DNA from: Clostridiaceae bacterium BL-3
GTDB taxonomy: Bacteria; Bacillota; Clostridia; Clostridiales; Clostridiaceae
Direction of reading: 5' to 3'
DNA: 64,000 nucleotides
Assembly: GCA_902809985.1 (NCBI GenBank)
Contig: CADDXC010000001.1
Location: 186,001-250,000, forward strand
Shown piece by piece: positions 58,853 to 64,000 of this stretch (positions within the stretch are counted from its first letter, which is position 1; every line of letters begins with the position of its first letter). The notes beneath the pieces were generated by a model. It was not told the origin of the DNA, ran no database searches, and saw only the letters and a program-made list of their open reading frames with translations. Position numbers and translations under genes: made by a program.

Positions 58853-59193
58853 AATTTCCCTCCATTCTGTAAATTGAAAGAAATAGTTAGATAGAGTCCA
58901 AAAAAAATAATTACCTTTACCATATGAAATAAAAAACAATCCAATAAAAATCTTACCTAAAAACGTTTTCTTGAAGAAAAACCAACTATTATTATAATTA
59001 TAATACATAATTAATTTATAGAAAAGACATTTTGGATAATATTCAGATAAAGTGTTATTTTATTACTTTTTGTAATAATAAAAATGTTAAAATAATTAGC
59101 AATGCTAAAAAAATCAGCATGTAATGTGAAATTTTTGAGCACTGTTACTTTTATGACTTTAAACATAAAAATAGGCTGCGGCTTGGAATTGTC

Positions 59194-59253
59194 TCATGTA
59201 GTACTTTAAATTACATGATATTGGTATGATATATGCTAAAATAACATCATGTA
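59194..59253. promoter_or_regulatory. TCATGTA repeats, candidate AcoR binding sites
   Basis: TCATGTA at 59194-59200 and TACATGA at 59212-59218 form an inverted pair; a third copy, TCATGTA, is at 59247-59253, between the promoter and the gene. Enhancer sites for sigma-54 activators usually lie further upstream, so the position is close for an activator. Confidence 0.45.
59222..59238 (+). promoter_or_regulatory. Sigma-54 (-24/-12) promoter of acoA
   Basis: TTGGTATG and ATGC place GG (59223-59224) and GC (59235-59236) exactly 10 nt apart, as required for RpoN promoters. It lies about 50 nt before the acoA start, matching the divergent sigma-54 activator. Confidence 0.72.
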
Positions 59254-59286
59254 ATCAAATAAAAATCATAGGGAGGGATTATTGTT

Positions 59287-60252
59287 TTGACAGAAGTTGA
59301 TAAGCAATTAGTAATCAAATTTTATAAGACAATGACTAAAATAAGAGCTTTTGAAAAGAACATTGAAAGTTTGTCTTTAAATGGAGAAATACCGGGCTTT
59401 GTTCACCTGTATATAGGTGAAGAGGCAATAGCTACAGGAGTGTGTGCAAATTTAACTGATAGAGACTATATAGAGAGTACTCACCGCGGGCACGGGCATA
59501 CAATTGCTAAAGGAGCAGACATCAATAGAATGATGGCCGAAATATTTGGACGTGAAACGGGATTCTGCAGAGGGAAAGGGGGCTCAATGCACATTGCGGA
59601 CTTTAACGTAGGAATGCTTGGAGCAAACGGTGTTGTTGGAGGTGGTTATAATTTAGCAGTGGGCGCGGCTCTTGCGATTAAATATCAAAAGAGAAAAGAT
59701 GTGTCTGTGGTTTTCTTTGGGGATGGTGCCTCTAATAGGGGAACTTTTCATGAAGCGGCAAATTTTGCATCCGTTTTCAAATTGCCGGTGATATTTGTAT
59801 GTGAAAATAATCAGTGGGCATCAACTACACCTTACAGGACAACTACATCTGTTGAAAATATAGCAGATAGAGCTGTAGGGTACAACATGCCCGGCGTTAT
59901 AGTGGACGGCAATGATGTGTTTAAAGTTTATGAAGCGGCAAAAAAAGCTGTTGAAAGGGCAAGGCAGGGGCAAGGACCTACGCTTATAGAAGCTAAAACC
60001 TATAGAATCAAAGGACATTTTGTAGGTGATCCGGAAAAGTATAGGACAAAAGAAGAAGTTAAAGAGCAATTTGACAAAAATGATCCCATTAAAAATTTTG
60101 AAGAAAAGGTGTTAGATAAAAAATTAATGACCAGGGAGGAAATGGACAAGATTAAGGCAGCTGCGGATAAGAGTCTTGAAGAAGCTATAAAGTATGCAAA
60201 AGACAGTCCATTCCCTGATCCATCGGAGTTATATGAAGATCTATATGTATAA
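59287..60252 (+). CDS. acoA: Thiamine-diphosphate E1 alpha subunit, acetoin dehydrogenase type
   Basis: 321 residues. The ThDP site is the GDGASNRGTFHEAANFASVF...FVCENN motif (GDG to NN); STHRGHGHTIAKGAD and FCRGKGGSMHIADF are conserved in the dehydrogenase E1 alpha family. Together with AcoB it would decarboxylatively cleave acetoin to acetaldehyde plus an acetyl group, passed to lipoyl-E2. A related 2-oxoacid role cannot be excluded from sequence. The start is TTG 59287, 9 nt after GGGAGGG. acoB follows after 17 nt. Confidence 0.88.
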   Translation: MTEVDKQLVIKFYKTMTKIRAFEKNIESLSLNGEIPGFVHLYIGEEAIATGVCANLTDRDYIESTHRGHGHTIAKGADINRMMAEIFGRETGFCRGKGGSMHIADFNVGMLGANGVVGGGYNLAVGAALAIKYQKRKDVSVVFFGDGASNRGTFHEAANFASVFKLPVIFVCENNQWASTTPYRTTTSVENIADRAVGYNMPGVIVDGNDVFKVYEAAKKAVERARQGQGPTLIEAKTYRIKGHFVGDPEKYRTKEEVKEQFDKNDPIKNFEEKVLDKKLMTREEMDKIKAAADKSLEEAIKYAKDSPFPDPSELYEDLYV

Positions 60253-60269
60253 AAAGGGGGATGACTTAA

Positions 60270-61244
60270 ATGAGAAAAATAACGTTTTCAGAAGCAACAC
60301 GTGAAGCGATGGAAGAGGAAATGTCCAAAGATGACAGCATATTTATCATGGGGGAGGATATAGCAAGACAGGGTGGAATTTTTGGGCAGTTCAGAGGCCT
60401 TCCTCAGAAATTTGGACGTGAAAGAGTAAAAGATACTCCTATTTCAGAAACGGCAATAATAGGTGCAGCTATCGGGGCTGCTCTGGCGGGAATGAGACCT
60501 GTTGCCGATATGCACTTTGCAGATTTTATGGGAGTTGCAATGGATGAATTCTTTAATCAAATGGCAAAGGTCAGATATATGTTTGGAGGTCAGTGCAAGC
60601 TTCCAGTAGTAGTAAGGGCACCTGACGGCCTTTCAATTCAAGGTGCAGCACAGCACTCCCAAAGTATTGAATCATGGTTTATGCATATTCCTGGACTTAA
60701 GGTTGTTATACCATCGAATCCGGCTGATGCAAAGGGACTTTTGAAAGCTGCCCTTAGGGATGATAATCCAGTGATATATTTTGAAAATAAGATGCTTTAT
60801 CCGCAAAAGGGACCTGTGCCTGAAGGGGAATATATAGATGAAATAGGAAAAGCTAAAGTGGTTAGGGAAGGTAAAGATGTGACTATTGTTTCTTATTCGA
60901 TAAAGATGCAGCAGGCACTTGAAGCAGCAGATATTTTGGAAAAAGAGGGGATAAATGCAGAGGTTATAGATCTTATGACTATATCTCCCATAGATAAAAC
61001 TACAATCTTGAATTCCGTTAAAAAGACCAATAGATTTGCAGTACTTCATGAAGCCGTAAAACAGGGAGGAGTTGGTGCAGAATTATCTTCAATAGTTGCT
61101 GAAGAGGCAATGGACTATTTAGATGCACCAGTAGTGAGAATTGGGGCACCATTTACACCAATACCTTTCTCGCCAACGCTGGAAAACGAATATAGGACAA
61201 AGACAGATGATGTTGTAAACAGGATAAAAGGAATGTTTGTTTAG
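60270..61244 (+). CDS. acoB: E1 beta subunit, acetoin dehydrogenase type
   Basis: 324 residues. N-terminal pyrimidine-binding domain (ITFSEATREAMEEEMSKDDSIFIMGEDI, FADFMGVAMDEFFNQMAKVRYM), HSQSIESWFMHIPGLKVVIPSNP, and the C-terminal transketolase-like domain ending EYRTKTDDVVNRIKGMF. It pairs with AcoA to form the alpha2-beta2 E1 enzyme. AAAAAGGGGG precedes ATG 60270. No E2 or E3 gene follows; instead a hairpin and an MFS transporter come next. Confidence 0.9.
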   Translation: MRKITFSEATREAMEEEMSKDDSIFIMGEDIARQGGIFGQFRGLPQKFGRERVKDTPISETAIIGAAIGAALAGMRPVADMHFADFMGVAMDEFFNQMAKVRYMFGGQCKLPVVVRAPDGLSIQGAAQHSQSIESWFMHIPGLKVVIPSNPADAKGLLKAALRDDNPVIYFENKMLYPQKGPVPEGEYIDEIGKAKVVREGKDVTIVSYSIKMQQALEAADILEKEGINAEVIDLMTISPIDKTTILNSVKKTNRFAVLHEAVKQGGVGAELSSIVAEEAMDYLDAPVVRIGAPFTPIPFSPTLENEYRTKTDDVVNRIKGMFV

Positions 61245-61290
61245 CTAATTTTCAGTTTTAAGAAATTGAAGATGCCTAAAAACATATTTT

Positions 61291-61327
61291 GGGAGGAGTT
61301 TAAAGTATTTTATCCATATCTCCTCCC
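61291..61327 (+). terminator. Hairpin between acoB and the MFS gene
   Basis: GGGAGGAG (61291-61298) pairs with CTCCTCCC (61320-61327) over a 21-nt loop. The tail is A-rich, so it is a weak terminator or a processing site at best. Confidence 0.5.
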
Positions 61328-61406
61328 GAATAAATAAAAATTGCATATATTCAACTGGGGTTAATACAAGAGAGAATGTATTTAAAATTAGGAGGGTTAT
61401 AAAATT

Positions 61407-62711
61407 ATGTCTGTTAATGGTAGCCTTACGAGGAGAAAATATATAAATATTATTTTACCGCTGTTCATGGGTTCCGTGCTGGCTTTTCTTGACCGGCTCA
61501 ATATATCCTATGCTGCTTTGACAATGAACCAGGATCTTGGATTCAGTGCCGAAGTTTATGGAATGGGTGCAGGAATTCTATTTTTTGGTTATGTTGTATT
61601 TGAAGTACCGGGGACTGTATTTGCTGAAAAACACAGTCCCAGCAAGTGGCTTGTGAGAATTATGCTTACCTGGGGTGTGGTTACCAGTCTTATGGCTGTT
61701 ATTCGTACACCAATGCAATTTTATATTATTCGTTTCCTGGTAGGTGCTGCAGAAGCAAGCTTTTATCCTGTCTGCTACTCTGTTATTATTCCACGATGGT
61801 TTAATGAAACGGATAGGCCCAAGGCCATTTCCATAATGCTCACTTCTCTGTTGGTTTCCAATATAATTGGATCTCCCTTGGCAGGAGTATTGTTGGGATT
61901 GTCCTGGTTAAGTCTTCGAGGATGGCAGATGCTATTTGTACTGGAAGGTGTTATGGCAATAATTGTTGGAGTTATATATATTTTCTGGTTAAAAGATAAT
62001 CCAGAGGATGTAAATTGGCTGACAGCAGAGGAAAAGAAATCAATTACTGAGGAATCCAAAAAAGAAATAAGTGAAAAGGACAAAGTAAGAAAATATACTT
62101 TATGGCAGGCAATGGGTGATAAACAGGTTATTAAAATGTGTCTTATATACTTTTTGTGGATTACTGGTTTCTGGGGATTTGGATTCTGGCTTCCTACAGT
62201 ATTAAAGTCAGTATCAGGTTTGAGCAATTCAAGTGTGAGTTTTTTGATTATTATTCCTATGACCATAGCTCTGATTGGTTTCATAGTCAATGGGAATTCC
62301 TCCTCTAAGACTGGAGAAAAGAGATGGCATGTGGCAATTCCCATGTTTATAGGAGCTGCTGGAATGGGCCTGGGAATAATGATAACCAACCCTGTTTTGA
62401 GTTTTATACTTACTTGTGTCACTGCTATTGGCGTATATGTTGGTATGGGAGTTTGGTGGACTTATCCTACATCCTTTTTATCTGGACCGGCAGCAGCTGG
62501 AGCTACGAGTTTAATTAACTCAGTGGGAAATTTAGGCGGTTGGTTTGGACCTTATTTGGTAGGATTTATAAAAACTCGTACAGGTTCTTATAATGGTGCT
62601 TATATGTACTTGACAGTTTCACTACTTCTTGCTGGTATATTTATACTGACTCTTCACAAAGTATCAGCTGATGAAACTGTGCCAAAAGATAGTATACCTA
62701 CATCTAAGTAA
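61407..62711 (+). CDS. MFS transporter, anion:cation symporter (ACS) family
   Basis: 434 residues with twelve predicted membrane helices. The first loop has FLDRLNISYAALTMNQDLGFSAEVYGMGAGILFFGYVVFEVPG, typical of the ACS branch that imports organic anions such as hexuronates, tartrate or phthalate. AGGAGGG precedes ATG 61407. Its place after acoAB suggests it brings in the substrate, an acidic or sugar-acid compound, of the module. The actual substrate cannot be read from the sequence. Confidence 0.88.
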   Translation: MSVNGSLTRRKYINIILPLFMGSVLAFLDRLNISYAALTMNQDLGFSAEVYGMGAGILFFGYVVFEVPGTVFAEKHSPSKWLVRIMLTWGVVTSLMAVIRTPMQFYIIRFLVGAAEASFYPVCYSVIIPRWFNETDRPKAISIMLTSLLVSNIIGSPLAGVLLGLSWLSLRGWQMLFVLEGVMAIIVGVIYIFWLKDNPEDVNWLTAEEKKSITEESKKEISEKDKVRKYTLWQAMGDKQVIKMCLIYFLWITGFWGFGFWLPTVLKSVSGLSNSSVSFLIIIPMTIALIGFIVNGNSSSKTGEKRWHVAIPMFIGAAGMGLGIMITNPVLSFILTCVTAIGVYVGMGVWWTYPTSFLSGPAAAGATSLINSVGNLGGWFGPYLVGFIKTRTGSYNGAYMYLTVSLLLAGIFILTLHKVSADETVPKDSIPTSK

Positions 62712-62773
62712 TCTGTTGCTATAGTATTTTCTCAATAAACTAGTTTTTGAATTTAATAAGGAAGGTGTTTGAT

Positions 62774-63523
62774 TTGAATTTTGAGAATAAAGTTGTAGTT
62801 GTCACAGGAGGAAGTCAGGGAATAGGTAAAGCTATATGTAAAGGTTTTGCAGGTAAAGGTGCAAAGGTTTCAATCCTTGATATTAAAGAGGAAGAAACCC
62901 AAAAAGTTGTAGATGAAATAAAAAAGGATGGGGGAACTGCTAAATTTTATAAAACAAATGTAATGGACAGTTCTTCTGTTAAAGAGACCTTTGGCAAAAT
63001 ATTAAAGGAATTTGAGTATATAGACATACTTGTCAATAATGCAGGTATTGTCAATACAAAACCCTATGAAGATGTGACAGAATCCGAATATGACCTGGTT
63101 ATGGGTGTAAACTTGAAAAGCGTCTTTAATACTACAAAGATAGTTTTCCCATTAATGAAGAAAAGGAGAAGCGGTAAAATTGTAAATATTGCTTCTGTAG
63201 CAGGTAAACGTGGCGGTGGGATTTTAGGAAATACGATATATGCGGCATCAAAGGCTGGAGTAATTGGACTTACAAAAGGGCTGGCAAGAGAAGGAGGTCC
63301 CTATGGTATAAATGTAAATGCTGTATGTCCGGGACCTACAGAGACACCTATGCTAAAAGAATTTAAGGGAGAAAGACGAAATAATTTTTTAAATACAATA
63401 CCTCTCAGAAAATTTGGAAAACCAGAAGGTGTTGCGAATATGGTGATGTTTTTGGCATCTGATCTGGCGGAATTTATTACTGGAGAGATTTCAGATGTAG
63501 ATGAAGGCATAATGATGGATTAG
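62774..63523 (+). CDS. Short-chain dehydrogenase/reductase
   Basis: 249 residues from TTG 62774, after GGAAGGTG; an upstream in-frame codon at 62747 would add nine residues. Rossmann motif VTGGSQGIGKAI, NNAG (about 86-89), catalytic serine in NIASVAGKRGG, and YAASK with the catalytic Tyr/Lys. D in SILDIKEE suggests NAD rather than NADP. It is FabG-like overall but more likely a diol, sugar or hydroxyacid dehydrogenase given its neighbours. Confidence 0.88.
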   Translation: MNFENKVVVVTGGSQGIGKAICKGFAGKGAKVSILDIKEEETQKVVDEIKKDGGTAKFYKTNVMDSSSVKETFGKILKEFEYIDILVNNAGIVNTKPYEDVTESEYDLVMGVNLKSVFNTTKIVFPLMKKRRSGKIVNIASVAGKRGGGILGNTIYAASKAGVIGLTKGLAREGGPYGINVNAVCPGPTETPMLKEFKGERRNNFLNTIPLRKFGKPEGVANMVMFLASDLAEFITGEISDVDEGIMMD

Positions 63524-63538
63524 CAAAGTTTGTGGTGA

Positions 63539-63574
63539 ACAGGCATTAGAGTTATATATACTTTAAATGCCTGT
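63539..63574 (+). terminator. Hairpin between SDR and dehydrogenase genes
   Basis: ACAGGCATT (63539-63547) pairs exactly with AATGCCTGT (63566-63574), loop 18 nt; no T-run follows. Confidence 0.5.
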
Positions 63575-63628
63575 GATGTTCTGTTGTTGATTGAGAGTGA
63601 CTATATTAAAAAAGGGGGAGCGAAGACT

Positions 63629-64000
63629 GTGAAAGCATTGATGAAAATGTTACCGGCTTCGGGGTTGGAATTGAGAGAAGTGGAAAAGCCTGTACCTGCC
63701 AGAGATGAAGTTTTAATAAAGGTTAAAGCAGCGGCACTTTGCGGTACGGATTTACACATCATAGACTGGAATATGTGGGCTCAGAATTCAGGGATCAAAT
63801 TGCCGTTAATTGCCGGACATGAATGCTGTGGTGAAGTAGTAGAAGTGGGAAAAGAAGTTACTGGTCTTGAAATTAATGATCATGTTTCCGTTGAAACCCA
63901 TATTCCCTGTGGAAAATGCCTGCAGTGTAAAATTGGTGAGCAGCATATATGTAATGATCTTAAAATGTTTGGTATCAATACCAATGGATGTTTTGCAGAA
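63629..64000 (+). CDS. Zinc-dependent alcohol/threonine dehydrogenase, 5' part
   Basis: 124 codons run to the window end; the rest is outside. Start GTG 63629 follows GGGGGAGCG. The sequence MKALMKMLPASGLELREVEKPVP, CGTDLHIIDW (catalytic zinc Cys), GHECCGEVVEVG and the structural-zinc cysteines CGKCLQCKIGEQHIC define the medium-chain zinc dehydrogenase family. It is closest in feel to L-threonine 3-dehydrogenase or 2,3-butanediol dehydrogenase. In this cluster a butanediol/acetoin or sugar-alcohol substrate is plausible. Confidence 0.85.
   Translation, partial: MKALMKMLPASGLELREVEKPVPARDEVLIKVKAAALCGTDLHIIDWNMWAQNSGIKLPLIAGHECCGEVVEVGKEVTGLEINDHVSVETHIPCGKCLQCKIGEQHICNDLKMFGINTNGCFAE

Larger units (their letters stand above)
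58853..59286. promoter_or_regulatory. Divergent control region between acoR and acoA
   Basis: About 430 nt, AT-rich, with the acoR leader on the minus strand, a -24/-12 promoter for acoA, and TCATGTA sequences at 59194-59253. A further related GCATGTAA occurs near 59117. No other gene is seen in it. Confidence 0.6.

Noticed and set aside
58853-59008. N-terminal extension of the AcoR-type protein
   Set aside because: Hydrophobic and aromatic, without a ribosome site; the ATG at 58852 has GGAGGG and fits relatives.

Overview
The window comes from a low-GC, endospore-forming Firmicute, almost certainly a Clostridium (Clostridium sensu stricto). The evidence is gene content and order: gpr, yqfC-yqfD, a CotS-family coat gene, hrcA-grpE-dnaK-dnaJ behind a perfect CIRCE element, dnaG-sigA, and AT-rich spacers with consensus sigma-A promoters and strong intrinsic terminators. 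The species cannot be fixed from the sequence alone; a solvent-forming or acetogenic relative is only a guess.

Layout. 0-2.4 kb: end of a sensor histidine kinase, a DUF2975/XRE pair and a GntR/FCD regulator. 2.5-5.2 kb (minus strand): GtrA-like flippase and a large membrane glycosyltransferase whose extracellular phosphoesterase domain has lost its metal ligands. 5.2-9.5 kb: accessory region with a broken TraB-like gene, a tiny Cys-rich ORF, a CPBP protease and a three-part FMN-reductase/SCP2-like/membrane fusion. 9.6-13.3 kb: a cassette of two signal-less beta-rich proteins (DNRLRE and DUF6385 types, one with seven 12-residue repeats) followed by a GT2-TPR glycosyltransferase; this is the best candidate for an undescribed surface or spore-coat glycoprotein system. 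13.4-16.7 kb: membrane acyltransferase and an ECF sigma/DUF4179 anti-sigma pair. 16.7-21.2 kb: a P-type ATPase lacking most catalytic motifs and a ComEC with a degenerate C-terminal lactamase region.

21.2-56.8 kb is a conserved housekeeping and sporulation core: holA, rpsT, gpr, lepA, hemW, the hrcA-dnaJ stress operon, prmA-rsmE-mtaB, HIT, rpsU, yqeY, yqfC-yqfD-pgpH-ybeY-dgkA/pap2-era-recO, a CcpN-like regulator next to ppdK, a CotS gene, dgt-dnaG-sigA, trmK-nif3 and a zinc-ribbon protein. RNA modification, replication start, the heat-shock system and spore development are interleaved much as in Bacillus and other clostridia.

56.8-64 kb is a catabolic module: a sigma-54 activator of the AcoR type is divergent from acoA-acoB (thiamine-diphosphate E1 subunits), preceded by a good -24/-12 promoter and TCATGTA repeats. 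Then come an ACS-family MFS transporter, an SDR oxidoreductase and the start of a zinc alcohol/threonine dehydrogenase. No E2 or E3 gene follows inside the window. The recurring theme worth follow-up is degenerate catalytic domains kept as intact ORFs (phosphoesterase, P-type ATPase, ComEC lactamase).
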